The translations under genes and the position numbers were made by a program. Under the pieces are notes generated by a model, which was given only the letters and a program-made list of their open reading frames with translations, had not been told where the DNA came from and did no database searches. Of a DNA stretch of 64,000 nucleotides, positions 28,826-38,800 are shown piece by piece (position 1 is the stretch's first letter; the number at the start of each line of letters is the position of its first letter). The stretch is from contig NZ_JAHKPN010000011.1 in NCBI RefSeq assembly GCF_018860545.1, forward strand, positions 434,001-498,000, read 5' to 3'. This stretch comes from Winogradskyella psychrotolerans (lineage in GTDB: Bacteria; Bacteroidota; Bacteroidia; Flavobacteriales; Flavobacteriaceae).

Positions 28826-29470
28826 TTATTTAGTCATCAACACATCATTAATAATATAAACAATCCCGTTTGAGGCTTCGACACTACCTAGAACTACTTC
28901 AGATTTTTCTCCTCTAGAATCATGTATCACATACTGATCACCATCCATCATCGCAGTCAATTCTTTACCAGTAACTGTCTTAAAAGTATACTTACCATTT
29001 CCACCCTTAATAGCTTCCATTAATTTATCTGAAGTTATTTGTCCTGAAACCACATGATATTTTAATATACTTTGAAGATTTTCCTTATTCTCAGGTTTTA
29101 ATAAAGCATCTACAGTACCTTCCGGTAATTTAGAAAACGCTTGATTAGATGGCGCAAAAACAGTATAATTACCAGGCTCTGATAACATTGTAGCTAAATC
29201 AGCCGCTTTCAATGCAGTAACTAAAGTAGACAAATCCTTATTAGATATTGCTTTACCTGTAATACTAGTCTCTATAGCCATAGCCTTCTTTTCCTCTTCC
29301 ATTTTTTCCATTTCCGTAGCTTGCTGTTGTTTGTCAGCCATTTCCATTTTTTCAGTTTCCATCACCGAATTATCTTCCTCCTTCTTAGCATCATTACATG
29401 CCGTAATCCCTAAAACTAACACACACATTACTACACCTATTGTCCTATTCATCTTTAATTTCATTTTCAT
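28826..29470 (-). CDS. Fasciclin (FAS1)-domain lipoprotein
   Basis: 214 residues. The N-terminus is hydrophobic with lipobox LGITAC (Cys25); starts at residue 1 or at Met7 are both possible. A low-complexity linker rich in Met, Glu, Lys and Gln follows (about 30-68). One FAS1 domain occupies about 72-214: LSTLVTALKAADL, YTVFAPSNQAFSKLP, LKYHVVSGQ, VEASNGIVYIINDVLM. FAS1 lipoproteins are cell-surface adhesion or matrix proteins; the ligand is unknown. It is transcribed away from the ilv leader, with its own terminator, and is not obviously part of the neighbouring locus. Confidence 0.88.
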   Translation of the reverse strand: MKMKLKMNRTIGVVMCVLVLGITACNDAKKEEDNSVMETEKMEMADKQQQATEMEKMEEEKKAMAIETSITGKAISNKDLSTLVTALKAADLATMLSEPGNYTVFAPSNQAFSKLPEGTVDALLKPENKENLQSILKYHVVSGQITSDKLMEAIKGGNGKYTFKTVTGKELTAMMDGDQYVIHDSRGEKSEVVLGSVEASNGIVYIINDVLMTK

Positions 29471-29613
29471 AATTAAACTTATTTAATTGGTTATATTATA
29501 TATACGGCATTACTACTATATGGATTTTACCTACAAAGGGTTTAGCACAACTTTAACATCCCTTAGATACCTTTTCAACAAACCGAACGTAAGGCAAAAA
29601 GTTTTTTTTTAAT

Positions 29614-29644
29614 TTGGATTCTAAAATAAAATATCTAATATTTG
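29614..29644 (+). promoter_or_regulatory. Candidate promoter of the ilv leader transcript
   Basis: TTG at 29614-29616, then 19 nt, then TAATATTTG (29636-29644), close to the Bacteroidetes TTG-N19-TAnnTTTG promoter but with one extra base inside the -7 box. If used, transcription starts only a few nt before the leader-peptide ATG at 29653, giving a nearly leaderless mRNA. Confidence 0.4.
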
Positions 29645-29652
29645 ATTAACAG

Positions 29653-29727
29653 ATGAAAAACCAAAGTATCAATAGCAATCCTATTATTAGCATCGTCATT
29701 ATTTCGCGAAGCCTAGGAATGCTATGA
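29653..29727 (+). CDS. ilvL: ilv operon leader peptide (Ile/Val-rich, 24 residues)
   Basis: A 24-codon frame, ATG to TGA, contains six Ile and one Val, with the run PIISIVIIS at residues 10-18 (codons ATT ATT AGC ATC GTC ATT ATT). It precedes a terminator hairpin and the ilvDBNCA genes. The composition is that of an attenuation leader peptide: shortage of charged Ile-tRNA would stall the ribosome at this run. Too short for ordinary gene callers. See the attenuator entry for the RNA pairings. Symbol given by functional analogy with enterobacterial ilvL. Confidence 0.85.
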   Translation: MKNQSINSNPIISIVIISRSLGML

Positions 29728-29782
29728 TAAATTAAAATATAGATTTATTTAAATGCCTTCCTTTTTCGGGAGGCTTTTTTTT
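29684..29782 (+). promoter_or_regulatory. Transcription attenuator of the ilv operon
   Basis: Four segments can be traced. Segment 1 (29684-29693, inside the Ile codons) pairs with segment 2 (29719-29730): TTAT/ATAA and TAGCAT/ATGCTA with a 2-nt bulge. Segment 2 (29715-29722, AGGAATGC) instead pairs 7 of 8 with segment 3 (29755-29762, GCCTTCCT) as antiterminator. Segment 3 (GCCTTCC) pairs with segment 4 (29768-29774, GGGAGGC) to form the terminator, followed by eight T. A ribosome stalled on Ile/Val codons frees segment 2 and allows read-through; one that reaches the stop codon covers segment 2 and lets the terminator form. Confidence 0.82.
29755..29782 (+). terminator. Attenuator terminator upstream of ilvD
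   Basis: GCCTTCC, loop TTTTTC, GGGAGGC, then T8. It lies 28 nt after the leader-peptide stop and 178 nt before ilvD, so transcription must pass it to express the operon. Confidence 0.85.
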
Positions 29783-29813
29783 ATATAAAAAATTAAGTTA
29801 CTTGAACATCATA

Positions 29814-29855
29814 TTAATTAAGGTTTAAAATATTGATTTACAACACCTTAATTAA
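29814..29855. repeat. 11-bp inverted repeat in the ilvD 5' region
   Basis: TTAATTAAGGT (29814-29824) and ACCTTAATTAA (29845-29855) are perfect complements with a 20-nt spacer. It lies between the attenuator and ilvD. It may protect the mRNA end or be a protein site; no T-run follows. The rest of 29471-29652 and 29856-29959 shows no further feature. Confidence 0.45.
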
Positions 29856-29959
29856 ATGTTTATAGCATTGAATTTAGATTAAGAAATAGAATATTAATAA
29901 CTAAATACAGCATATCAAGTAATTTAGATTTAGCAAATCGATGTTGCACACCTATTATT

Positions 29960-31639
29960 ATGAGCGAATTAAATAAATACAGTAAAACCGTTACACAAGA
30001 TCCAACGCAACCAGCAGCACAAGCTATGCTTCATGCCATTGGATTAACAAAAGAAGATTTTTTTAAACCAATCGTTGGTATTGCGAGCACTGGTTACGAA
30101 GGCAACCCTTGTAACATGCACCTTAACGACTTAGCAAAACTGGTTAAAGAAGGTACAAAAAATGAAGATGTTATTGGATTAATATTCAATACTATTGGCG
30201 TCAGCGATGGAATCTCAATGGGAACTCCAGGCATGCGTTACTCTTTACCTTCTCGTGATATTATTGCAGATTCTATGGAAACCGTAGTGCAAGCCATGAG
30301 TTATGACGGTTTAGTTACTGTTGTAGGTTGCGATAAAAATATGCCAGGTGCCTTAATGGCAATGATCCGCTTAAATAGACCGAGCATTTTAGTCTACGGA
30401 GGAACCATCGATTCTGGTTGCCACGAAGGTAAAAAACTAGATGTTGTTTCTGCGTTTGAAGCCTGGGGAAGCAAAGTCGCTGGCACCATGGAAGAAAGCG
30501 AATATCAAAGTATTGTTGAAAAAGCCTGTCCAGGAGCTGGAGCCTGTGGAGGTATGTACACAGCTAACACTATGGCCTCTGCTATTGAAGCTTTGGGTAT
30601 GACGTTGCCATTTAATTCATCAAATCCTGCATTAAGTGACGCAAAGAAACAAGAATCAGTTAAAGCTGGTGAAGCGCTACGATTATTGTTAGAAAAGGAT
30701 ATTAAACCTTCAGATATAATCACTAGAAAATCTCTAGAAAACGCCGTTAGATTAGTCACTATATTAGGTGGTTCTACCAATGCGGTATTACACTTTTTAG
30801 CAATTGCAAGAGCTGCACAGATCGATTTTACTTTAAAAGACTTTCAAGATATTAGTGACAACACACCATTTTTGGCCGATTTAAAACCAAGTGGAAAATA
30901 TTTAATGGAAGATGTTCATGCTGTTGGAGGCATTCCTGCCGTATTAAAATACCTTCTTAAAAAAGGCCTTATTCATGGAGATTGCTTAACTGTAACAGGT
31001 AAAACAATCGCAGAAAACTTATTAGATGTCGATGACTTAAAAGAGGGTCAAGACGTCATTAAACCTATTGAAGAACCTATTAAAATTTCGGGTCATTTAA
31101 GAATGCTCTACGGCAATTTAGCCACTGAAGGAAGTGTCGCTAAAATCACCGGAAAAGAAGGCTTGTGTTTCCGTGGAAAAGCAAAAGTTTTTGAAGGAGA
31201 ATACGCCGCAAACGATGGGATTAGAGACGGAAAAGTTGAAAAAGGAGATGTCGTCGTCATTAGATATGAAGGCCCAAAAGGCGGACCTGGAATGCCTGAA
31301 ATGCTAAAACCAACGGCAGCCATTATGGGAGCTGGTTTAGGTAAAGATGTCGCTTTAATCACAGATGGACGTTTCTCTGGCGGAACTCATGGTTTTGTTG
31401 TTGGTCATATCACACCTGAAGCACAAGAAGGAGGCACCATAGCTGTAGTGAAAGACGGAGACATTATTACGATAGATGCAGAAACGAATTCAATTTCATT
31501 AGAAGTCTCAGAGGTAGAACTGCAAAGAAGACGTCAAAAATGGAAAGCACCAGAATTAAAATTTGAACGTGGTGTTTTATACAAATACGCTAAAACCGTG
31601 TCATCAGCATCAAAAGGATGTGTGACTGATGAATTTTAG
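29960..31639 (+). CDS. ilvD: Dihydroxy-acid dehydratase
   Basis: 559 residues, full length. Catalyses dehydration of 2,3-dihydroxy-isovalerate or -3-methylvalerate to the 2-keto acids, the third common step of valine and isoleucine synthesis, in the cytoplasm. The three Fe-S cluster cysteines are Cys51 (GNPCNMH), Cys124 (VGCDKNMPG) and Cys196 ([15 protein letters not shown]). The C-terminal [14 protein letters not shown] block is intact. First gene of ilvDBNCA, behind the attenuator. ilvB follows after 91 bp that include a fragment resembling a dispersed repeat. Confidence 0.97.
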   Translation: MSELNKYSKTVTQDPTQPAAQAMLHAIGLTKEDFFKPIVGIASTGYEGNPCNMHLNDLAKLVKEGTKNEDVIGLIFNTIGVSDGISMGTPGMRYSLPSRDIIADSMETVVQAMSYDGLVTVVGCDKNMPGALMAMIRLNRPSILVYGGTIDSGCHEGKKLDVVSAFEAWGSKVAGTMEESEYQSIVEKACPGAGACGGMYTANTMASAIEALGMTLPFNSSNPALSDAKKQESVKAGEALRLLLEKDIKPSDIITRKSLENAVRLVTILGGSTNAVLHFLAIARAAQIDFTLKDFQDISDNTPFLADLKPSGKYLMEDVHAVGGIPAVLKYLLKKGLIHGDCLTVTGKTIAENLLDVDDLKEGQDVIKPIEEPIKISGHLRMLYGNLATEGSVAKITGKEGLCFRGKAKVFEGEYAANDGIRDGKVEKGDVVVIRYEGPKGGPGMPEMLKPTAAIMGAGLGKDVALITDGRFSGGTHGFVVGHITPEAQEGGTIAVVKDGDIITIDAETNSISLEVSEVELQRRRQKWKAPELKFERGVLYKYAKTVSSASKGCVTDEF

Positions 31640-31730
31640 ACTAAAAAAAAATATTACTAAGATGTCATCCTAAAAAAGTTTGTACTGAACACAGGCAAGC
31701 CATCAAAGGATTTCAAAACAGATATATGAG

Positions 31731-33467
31731 ATGAAAGAAACTCAAACGATACAAAATAAAGCAAAAACTACAGAAACTACAGAACGTATTTCAGGTAGTG
31801 AAGCGGTTATAAAATGTTTATTAGCCGAAGGTGTTGATATCCTTTATGGTTATCCTGGTGGAGCAATAATGCCAGTTTATGATGAATTATATAAGTATCA
31901 AGATAAAATCCATCACGTCTTATCACGTCATGAGCAAGGTGCTGCACATGCTGCACAAGGATACGCGCGTATTTCTGGTAAAGTTGGTGTTGCTATGGCA
32001 ACGTCTGGACCTGGAGCCACCAATTTAATTACTGGTATTGCAGATGCACAAATAGACTCTACCCCTTTGGTATGTATCACAGGTCAAGTAGGCTCTCATT
32101 TATTAGGAAGTGATGCTTTTCAGGAAACTGACATTGTTGGTATTTCGACTCCGGTAACGAAATGGAATATTCAAGTGACCAAAGCATCGCAAATACCTGA
32201 AGCGTTTGCAAAGGCATTTTATATTGCAAAAAGTGGACGACCAGGACCTGTTTTAATCGATATCACTAAGGATGCTCAGTTTGAGGAATTTGATTTCAAA
32301 TACGAAAAATGTAAAGGAGTTAGAAGTTATAATCCAGTTCCTGAAACCGATGAAAACTCATTAAAAGCTGCTGCAGAGCTTATAAATAATGCAAAAAAAC
32401 CATTAGTAGTTTGGGGTCAAGGTGTTATTTTAGGTAAAGCTGAAGAAGAATTTAAAGCCGTTATTGAAAAAGCAGGCCTTCCTTCTGCTTGGACGATTTT
32501 AGGCGCTTCTGCAATTCCAACTTCACATCCATTAAATGTTGGTATGGTGGGCATGCACGGTAATTATGCTCCAAATGTTTTAACTAACGAATGTGATGTG
32601 TTAATTGCTATAGGTATGCGTTTCGATGATCGTGTTACCGGAAATTTAGAGACCTATGCAAAGCAGGCAAAAATTGTTCATTTCGAAATTGATCCTGCTG
32701 AAGTTGATAAAAATGTTCAAACTGATGTTGCCGTTTTAGGTGATGCGAAAGCCAGCTTAAAAAGCTTATTACCATTATTGAATGAAAATTCTCATAATGA
32801 TTGGCATCAAAAATTTAAAGATTTATATACGATAGAATTCGAAAAAGTCATTAAAAATGATCTACATCCTACTAAAGAAGGCTTAACCATGGGTGAAGTG
32901 TTGAATGAAATCAACCTGCAAACCAAAGGTGAAGCGGCTATTGTAAGTGATGTTGGTCAGCATCAAATGATCGCTTGCCGCTATGCTGAATTCAACAAAA
33001 CCAAAAGTAATATTACGTCTGGCGGATTAGGTACCATGGGCTTTGCATTACCTGCAGCGATTGGCGCAAAAATGGCAGCACCAGACCGTGAAGTGGTTAT
33101 GATTGCTGGTGATGGCGGATACCAAATGAATATTCAAGAATTAGGTACTATTTTTCAACAAAAAGTACCTGTGAAAATTGTGGTTTTGAATAACGAATTC
33201 TTAGGAATGGTTCGTCAATGGCAACAGTTATTTTTCGATAAGCGTTATGCGTCTACAGAAATGGTAAATCCCGATTTTGTAGCCATCGCAAAAGGCTATC
33301 ATATTGAAGCACAAAAAATAAGCAACAGAAAAGACTTAAAAGCTGCTGTAAAAGAAATGATTGATTGTGAAGGGCCCTATTTCTTAGAGGTTAGAGTAGA
33401 GAAAGAAGACAATGTATTTCCTATGATTCCAACCGGAGCCAGTGTTTCAGATATAAGATTAGAGTAA
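31731..33467 (+). CDS. ilvB: Acetolactate synthase, catalytic (large) subunit
   Basis: 578 residues. ThDP-dependent enzyme making acetolactate from two pyruvates or acetohydroxybutyrate from pyruvate plus 2-ketobutyrate. Catalytic Glu68 in SRHEQGAAHAAQGYAR; FAD/central domain with GMHGNYAPN and IGMRFDDRVTG; ThDP/Mg motif GDGGYQMN... VVLNN. Soluble, cytoplasmic. The first 18 residues form a Lys/Thr-rich extension. The regulatory subunit follows 111 bp downstream. Confidence 0.97.
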   Translation: MKETQTIQNKAKTTETTERISGSEAVIKCLLAEGVDILYGYPGGAIMPVYDELYKYQDKIHHVLSRHEQGAAHAAQGYARISGKVGVAMATSGPGATNLITGIADAQIDSTPLVCITGQVGSHLLGSDAFQETDIVGISTPVTKWNIQVTKASQIPEAFAKAFYIAKSGRPGPVLIDITKDAQFEEFDFKYEKCKGVRSYNPVPETDENSLKAAAELINNAKKPLVVWGQGVILGKAEEEFKAVIEKAGLPSAWTILGASAIPTSHPLNVGMVGMHGNYAPNVLTNECDVLIAIGMRFDDRVTGNLETYAKQAKIVHFEIDPAEVDKNVQTDVAVLGDAKASLKSLLPLLNENSHNDWHQKFKDLYTIEFEKVIKNDLHPTKEGLTMGEVLNEINLQTKGEAAIVSDVGQHQMIACRYAEFNKTKSNITSGGLGTMGFALPAAIGAKMAAPDREVVMIAGDGGYQMNIQELGTIFQQKVPVKIVVLNNEFLGMVRQWQQLFFDKRYASTEMVNPDFVAIAKGYHIEAQKISNRKDLKAAVKEMIDCEGPYFLEVRVEKEDNVFPMIPTGASVSDIRLE

Positions 33468-33472
33468 ATTTA

Positions 33473-33562
33473 ATAAAAGAGAACATAGAGAAAAGAAGAA
33501 AGACAATGAGAGAAAAAAGTAAGATAGGCCTAATTGAAAGTTTATTTTCTATTCTCTTTTAT
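33473..33562. repeat. Intergenic palindromic element between ilvB and ilvN
   Basis: ATAAAAGAGAA (33473-33483) and TTCTCTTTTAT (33552-33562) are perfect complements enclosing a purine-rich stretch. A related text with a matching TTCTATTCTCT end occurs before argH (47204-47326), so this is probably a dispersed repeat family rather than a site specific to ilv. Confidence 0.5.
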
Positions 33563-33578
33563 CTATAATCTAAAAATA

Positions 33579-34109
33579 ATGAGTACAGAAAACATACAAT
33601 ATACCGTTTCCATATATACGGAAAACAACATCGGATTGCTGAATAGAATTTCGGCAATATTCCAAAGAAGACATATAAATATTGAAAGCTTAAATACATC
33701 TCCTTCTGAAATTGATGGAGTGTCAAGATTCACCATTGTTGTCAATATTACCGAATCTCAAATGAAAAAGATTCAAGGTCAGATTGAAAAACAAGTCGAA
33801 GTGATCAAAGCATTTTATCATACCGAAGAAGAAATCATTTATCAAGAATCTTGCATCTTTAAAATGAGATCTAATTTATTGTTTGATGAACGTCAGATTC
33901 AGAATATCATTAAAGAAAGTAACGCTAGAATTGTCACTGTAAATCGTGATTTCTTCGTTATTGAAAAATCAGGACGAAAAGAAGAAATAGACCTATTACA
34001 TAGAGAATTAACTGTTTTTGGAATCATGCAATTTACACGTTCAGGACGTATTGCAGTCACTAAAGACGAAATGAAAATATCAACAATGCTAAAAGCGTTG
34101 CAACATTAA
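33579..34109 (+). CDS. ilvN: Acetolactate synthase, regulatory (small) subunit
   Basis: 176 residues from MSTENIQYT; a frame open 45 bp further upstream runs into the repeat and is unlikely to be coding. N-terminal ACT domain ([31 protein letters not shown]) binds the feedback amino acid, usually valine, and activates and regulates IlvB. The C-terminal half (about 80-176) is the ALS small-subunit C domain. It sits between ilvB and ilvC, 13 bp before ilvC. Confidence 0.94.
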   Translation: MSTENIQYTVSIYTENNIGLLNRISAIFQRRHINIESLNTSPSEIDGVSRFTIVVNITESQMKKIQGQIEKQVEVIKAFYHTEEEIIYQESCIFKMRSNLLFDERQIQNIIKESNARIVTVNRDFFVIEKSGRKEEIDLLHRELTVFGIMQFTRSGRIAVTKDEMKISTMLKALQH

Positions 34110-34122
34110 AATAGAAGAAAAA

Positions 34123-35628
34123 ATGTCAAATTATTTCAACACATTACCATTAAGAGAACAATTAGAGCAATTAGGAAAATGTCGTTTTATGGACGCTTCA
34201 GAGTTTGAAGACGGAGTCAACGCATTAAAAGGAAAGAAAATCGTAATCGTTGGTTGTGGTGCACAAGGCCTTAATCAAGGTTTAAATATGCGCGATTCTG
34301 GATTAGACATATCTTATGCGCTAAGACAGGCTGCGATTGATCAAAAACGTGATTCCTATAAGAACGCAACCTCTAACGATTTTAACGTTGGAACGTATGA
34401 GGAATTAATTCCTGATGCCGATTTAGTATTAAACTTAACACCAGACAAGCAACATACTAACGTTGTGAAAGCCGTGATGCCTTTAATGAAAAAAGGAGCC
34501 ACTTTAAGTTATTCGCATGGTTTCAATATCGTGGAAGAAGGCACCAAAATCCGTGAAGATATTACAGTAATTATGGTAGCGCCAAAATGCCCTGGAACTG
34601 AAGTAAGAGAAGAATATAAAAGAGGCTTTGGTGTACCAACATTAACAGCGGTTCACCCAGAAAATGATCCTGAAGGTAAAGGTTGGGCACAAGCAAAAGC
34701 TTATGCTGCTGCGACTGGAGGTCACCGTGCTGGAGTTTTAGAATCATCTTTTATTGCGGAAGTAAAAAGTGATTTAATGGGAGAACAAACCATACTTTGT
34801 GGTTTACTTCAAACAGGTGCCATTTTATCTTTCGACAAAATGGTTGAAGAAGGTATTGAGCCTGGTTATGCTGGAAAATTAATTCAGTTTGGTTGGGAAA
34901 CCATTACCGAAGCTTTAAAACATGGTGGCATTACCAACATGATGGATCGCTTATCTAATCCAGCCAAAATTAAAGCTTTCGAATTATCTGAAGAATTAAA
35001 AGGCATCATGCGTCCACTTTTTGAAAAGCATATGGATGATATTATTTCAGGTCATTTCTCAAAAACCATGATGGAAGATTGGGCAAATGACGATGTTAAT
35101 CTTTTAAAATGGAGAGCTGAAACAGGAGAAACTGCATTTGAAAAAACACCTTTAACGTCTGACCATATCACAGAGCAAGAGTATTTTGATCATGGTGTTC
35201 TTTTAGTGGCTTTTGTAAAGTCTGGTGTAGAACTAGCCTTCGAAACTATGGTTAGCGCTGGTATTATTGAAGATTCTGCTTACTACGAGTCTTTACACGA
35301 ATTACCATTAATTGCCAACACGATCGCTAGAAAGAAATTATTTGAAATGAATCGCGTAATTTCTGATACAGCAGAATATGGTTGTTATTTATTTGACCAT
35401 GCGTGTAAACCATTATTGACTGATTTTATGAAAACGGTTGATACTTCCATCATCGGAAAACCATTTTCAACTACAACTGGAGTTGACAATATAGAATTAA
35501 TAGCTGTAAATGATGCTATTAGAAACCATCCGATTGAAGCTGTTGGTCAACGTTTACGTGCCGCAATGACAGCTATGAAAGTTATAAAAACTGAAGACGT
35601 AAAAGAAGCCGATTCAGTATTAGCATAA
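34123..35628 (+). CDS. ilvC: Ketol-acid reductoisomerase (class II, long form)
   Basis: 501 residues, the long enterobacterial-plant type with a duplicated C-terminal knotted domain. Converts acetolactate or acetohydroxybutyrate to the dihydroxy acids with NADPH and Mg. N-terminal Rossmann fold has [35 protein letters not shown] and the Glu-rich metal-binding helices are intact (GEQTILCG). ilvA follows after 102 bp containing a large palindrome. Confidence 0.97.
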   Translation: MSNYFNTLPLREQLEQLGKCRFMDASEFEDGVNALKGKKIVIVGCGAQGLNQGLNMRDSGLDISYALRQAAIDQKRDSYKNATSNDFNVGTYEELIPDADLVLNLTPDKQHTNVVKAVMPLMKKGATLSYSHGFNIVEEGTKIREDITVIMVAPKCPGTEVREEYKRGFGVPTLTAVHPENDPEGKGWAQAKAYAAATGGHRAGVLESSFIAEVKSDLMGEQTILCGLLQTGAILSFDKMVEEGIEPGYAGKLIQFGWETITEALKHGGITNMMDRLSNPAKIKAFELSEELKGIMRPLFEKHMDDIISGHFSKTMMEDWANDDVNLLKWRAETGETAFEKTPLTSDHITEQEYFDHGVLLVAFVKSGVELAFETMVSAGIIEDSAYYESLHELPLIANTIARKKLFEMNRVISDTAEYGCYLFDHACKPLLTDFMKTVDTSIIGKPFSTTTGVDNIELIAVNDAIRNHPIEAVGQRLRAAMTAMKVIKTEDVKEADSVLA

Positions 35629-35639
35629 AATAAATTATT

Positions 35640-35688
35640 CTGTCAGGTTTTGAGGTAATGTAATATTACCAACATCAAAACCTGACAG
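35640..35688. repeat. Nested palindrome between ilvC and ilvA
   Basis: CTGTCAGGTTTTGA (35640-35653) faces TCAAAACCTGACAG (35675-35688), 14 bp perfect, with an inner GGTAAT/ATTACC pair. The AGGTTT core is shared with the palindromes scattered through the arg cluster. Confidence 0.8.
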
Positions 35689-35702
35689 ATCTAATAAACT
35701 AA

Positions 35703-35722
35703 GAGATTCCCACTTTCTTGGG
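35703..35722. repeat. Short palindrome just before the ilvA start
   Basis: GAGATTCCCACTTTCTTGGG contains a CCCA/TGGG stem, ends 8 bp before the ilvA ATG, and belongs to the same family as the elements that abut the argC, argF' and argH starts. Confidence 0.65.
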
Positions 35723-35730
35723 AGCTAAGT

Positions 35731-36999
35731 ATGGAAGACACCAAAACCACATACAGACCAACACTTAAAGCCATTGAAGCTGCTGCTGAAAAATTAAGAG
35801 GTATTGCTTCGGTAACGCCCTTAATTAAAAACACTAGATACTCGAAAGATTTTGATGCTAATATTTATTTCAAAAGAGAGGATTTACAAGTGGTTCGTTC
35901 TTACAAAATTCGTGGTGCTTATAATAAAATTTCATCCTTAAATGCTGCGCAGATTGAAAATGAAATTGTGTGCGCAAGTGCAGGTAATCATGCGCAAGGC
36001 GTCGCTATCTCATGTAAACTCTTAAAAATTAAAGGCACAATTTTTATGCCTGCACCAACACCTAATCAAAAGATTGAACAAGTTAAAATGTTTGGTGAAG
36101 ATTATGTAGACGTTGTTTTAGTTGGTGATACGTTTGATGATGCTTACCATGCGGCCATGCAACAAAGCGAAGAGCTCAATAAAACATTTGTTCATCCATT
36201 TAATGATGAAAAAGTTATTGAAGGTCAAGCCACTGTTGGTTTAGAAATTATAGACCAAGCAAAAGCGCATCCTATTCATTATGTTTTTGTGCCTGTTGGT
36301 GGTGGTGGATTAGCTGCTGGATTATCCTCTGTTTTTAAAATTTTATCGCCTCAAACTAAAATTATTAGTGTGGAGCCAAAAGGAGCACCTGCAATGCTGA
36401 CTTCCATTAGAGCTAATAAAAACACAGAATTAACAACCATAGATAGCTTTGTAGATGGAGCTGCCGTTAAACGTGTTGGCGATTTAAGTTTTGCTATTTG
36501 TAAAGAAACCTTACATCGAGTGGTTACTGTCGACGAAGGCAAAATTTGTCAGACGATTTTGGACCTCTATAATAAAGATGCCATTGTTGTAGAACCTGCA
36601 GGAGCTTTAAGTCTTTGTGCGTTAGATCAATTTTCCGAAGAAATAAAAGGTAAAAATGTAGTCTGTGTCATTAGCGGAAGTAATAATGATATTACTAGAA
36701 TGGCCGAAATAAAAGAACGCGCGCTACTCTATGCCAATTTAAAACACTATTTCATTGTTAAGTTCCCACAACGTGCTGGAGCTTTACGTGATTTTGTAGT
36801 GGATATTTTAGGTCCAACAGATGATATTACACATTTTGAATATACAAAAAAAGTCAACCGAGAAAACGACGTCGCTGTCGTAGGATTGCAATTAAAATCA
36901 CCTGATGACTTAGAACCCTTAATCGCCAAAATGAAACGTCATAATTTCTTTGGAGATTACTTGAATGACAAACCCGATTTGTTTCAATTTTTAGTATAG
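35731..36999 (+). CDS. ilvA: Threonine ammonia-lyase (threonine deaminase)
   Basis: 422 residues. PLP enzyme making 2-ketobutyrate from threonine, the entry step to isoleucine. PLP lysine Lys59 in SYKIRGAYNK; phosphate-binding glycine loop VPVGGGGLAAG; serine motif VISGSNND. A single ACT-like regulatory domain (about 330-422, HYFIVKFPQRAGALRDF...) suggests Ile feedback control; the enterobacterial enzyme has two such units. Last gene of the attenuated ilv operon, followed by a terminator. Confidence 0.95.
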   Translation: MEDTKTTYRPTLKAIEAAAEKLRGIASVTPLIKNTRYSKDFDANIYFKREDLQVVRSYKIRGAYNKISSLNAAQIENEIVCASAGNHAQGVAISCKLLKIKGTIFMPAPTPNQKIEQVKMFGEDYVDVVLVGDTFDDAYHAAMQQSEELNKTFVHPFNDEKVIEGQATVGLEIIDQAKAHPIHYVFVPVGGGGLAAGLSSVFKILSPQTKIISVEPKGAPAMLTSIRANKNTELTTIDSFVDGAAVKRVGDLSFAICKETLHRVVTVDEGKICQTILDLYNKDAIVVEPAGALSLCALDQFSEEIKGKNVVCVISGSNNDITRMAEIKERALLYANLKHYFIVKFPQRAGALRDFVVDILGPTDDITHFEYTKKVNRENDVAVVGLQLKSPDDLEPLIAKMKRHNFFGDYLNDKPDLFQFLV

Positions 37000-37037
37000 C
37001 TTAACATAGACTTAACCAAGTGTTGAGTTGCTTTTTT
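36998..37037 (+). terminator. Probable terminator of the ilv operon
   Basis: AGCTTAACA (36998-37006, overlapping the ilvA stop) pairs with TGTTGAGTT (37021-37029, one G-T pair), followed by TTTTTT at 37032-37037. The loop is 14 nt, so strength is moderate. Confidence 0.55.
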
Positions 37038-37077
37038 GTATATTTATTACTATCAATTAATAGTTAAAAAAGTTAGT

Positions 37078-38670
37078 ATGACTTCAACATTTGTAGATAT
37101 TCCAGAACAATTTCAAATTAAAAAATTAGTCGACCAAAACACCTATTTAGTTGATGGAGCACTAATACCTTGGAGAGGAGATACCTCTAAAGTATATTCT
37201 ACAATTTCTTCTACCGAAGACTATCAACCCACACTTCTTGGAACCATTCCTATCTTAGGAAAAAAGGAAGCCATAAAAGCATTAGACGCTGCTGTTTCCG
37301 CCTACGATAAAGGGCAAGGTTTATGGCCAACGATGAAAGTGGTAGACAGAATCGCCTGCATGGAAAAATTTGTAGTGCAAATGAAAACGAAGCGTGAGGA
37401 AATTGTAAAATTACTCATGTGGGAAATTGGTAAAAACCTTGCCGACTCTGAAAAAGAGTTTGACAGAACCGTAGAATACATCTACGATACTATTGAGGAT
37501 TACACGCAAATGGATCGTGATAGTGCCAAATTTGTAAAAAGCTCCGGAGTAAATGCACATATTAGAAGAGGTCCTTTGGGAGTTGTTTTATGTTTAGGCC
37601 CTTATAATTACCCACTAAATGAGACGTTTGCACTTCTAATTCCCGCGTTAATCATGGGAAACACGGTCATTTTTAAACCCGCAAAGCATGGTGTTCTATT
37701 AATTTCACCATTGTTAGAGGCCTTTAAAGATAGTTTTCCTAAAGGCGTTGTGAATATTATTTACGGAAGAGGAAGAACTGTTGCTGCTCCAATAATGCAA
37801 ACTGGAAAAATAGATGTATTAGCATTAATTGGAAATAGTAAATCCGCGAATGCCTTACAAACACAACACCCTAAAAGTAATAGGTTACGCTTAGTCCTAG
37901 GACTTGAAGCTAAAAATCCAGCCATTGTTTTACCAGATGCCGATTTAGATTTAGCAATTGATGAATGTATCGCAGGAACCACCTCGTTTAATGGTCAACG
38001 TTGTACAGCTTTAAAAGTCTTATATGTACACGAAGACATTATAGAAGAATTCAATAAACGCTTTTCTGCCAAAGTCGATGCTTTAAAATTTGGAAACCCA
38101 TGGGAAGCTGGAGCTAAACTAACACCATTACCAGAGCCAGACAAACCTGCTTATATTCAAGATTTAATAGACGATGCTACTGAAAAAGGAGCAAACGTAA
38201 TAAATACTAAAGGAGGAGAAACAACAGAAAATTATATTTTTCCAGCGGTATTATATCCTGTTACAAAAGATATGAGAGTCTTTCAAGAAGAGCAATTTGG
38301 ACCTGTGATTCCTGTAATATCGTTTTCAGATATTGAAAAACCATTAGATGATATGGCAGAATCAAATTACGGTCAACAAGTCAGTTTATTTGGGAAAGAT
38401 ATAAACACTTTGGCTCCTTTAATAGATACATTGGTGAATTTAGTTTGCCGTGTGAATTTAAATAGTTCTTGTCAACGAGGACCAGATGTTTATCCATTTA
38501 CAGGACGTAAAGATTCAGCCGTAGGAACCTTAAGTGTTCATGATGCTTTGCGTTCGTTTTCAATTAGAACATTCGTCGCTTCAAAAGATAACGATTATAA
38601 CAATGCCATTTTAAAAGATCTACTAGATTCTAGAGCGTCAAACTTTGTTAGTACAGATTACATCCTTTAG
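37078..38670 (+). CDS. gapN: NADP-dependent glyceraldehyde-3-phosphate dehydrogenase-like aldehyde dehydrogenase
   Basis: 530 residues from [12 protein letters not shown]; the frame is open 42 bp upstream but that stretch overlaps the terminator. ALDH superfamily: Asn in GPYNYPLNE, Glu in LGLEAKNP, and catalytic Cys309 in NGQRCTALK; PRxxQ-type ending ([12 protein letters not shown]) as in GAPN. The closest pattern is non-phosphorylating GAPDH, which oxidises glyceraldehyde-3-phosphate directly to 3-phosphoglycerate, yielding NADPH. Substrate is inferred; another aldehyde remains possible. Independent of ilv by terminator; the arg leader region follows. Confidence 0.85.
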   Translation: MTSTFVDIPEQFQIKKLVDQNTYLVDGALIPWRGDTSKVYSTISSTEDYQPTLLGTIPILGKKEAIKALDAAVSAYDKGQGLWPTMKVVDRIACMEKFVVQMKTKREEIVKLLMWEIGKNLADSEKEFDRTVEYIYDTIEDYTQMDRDSAKFVKSSGVNAHIRRGPLGVVLCLGPYNYPLNETFALLIPALIMGNTVIFKPAKHGVLLISPLLEAFKDSFPKGVVNIIYGRGRTVAAPIMQTGKIDVLALIGNSKSANALQTQHPKSNRLRLVLGLEAKNPAIVLPDADLDLAIDECIAGTTSFNGQRCTALKVLYVHEDIIEEFNKRFSAKVDALKFGNPWEAGAKLTPLPEPDKPAYIQDLIDDATEKGANVINTKGGETTENYIFPAVLYPVTKDMRVFQEEQFGPVIPVISFSDIEKPLDDMAESNYGQQVSLFGKDINTLAPLIDTLVNLVCRVNLNSSCQRGPDVYPFTGRKDSAVGTLSVHDALRSFSIRTFVASKDNDYNNAILKDLLDSRASNFVSTDYIL

Positions 38671-38725
38671 TGAAAACGGAAGAAATCCTCTATCAATGAT
38701 AGATTTACAGTTTAATTTGATAGAA

Positions 38726-38740
38726 TTATGAATTTCATAA
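38726..38740. promoter_or_regulatory. Perfect 15-bp palindrome upstream of the arg leader
   Basis: TTATGAATTTCATAA has 7-bp arms around one T. It resembles the general ARG-box style (TGAAT...ATTCA) but with shorter spacing. No argR gene lies in the window. It is 60 nt before the leader-peptide ATG. Confidence 0.3.
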
Positions 38741-38800
38741 AATTTTCAAAAAATGATTGATAATTGAGCTTTAATTAAATTTTAATTCTAAATTTACATC

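Noticed and set aside
31661..31712. Possible regulatory hairpin before ilvB
   Set aside because: The text resembles a decayed dispersed GTCATCCT-type repeat and no clear stem could be drawn.
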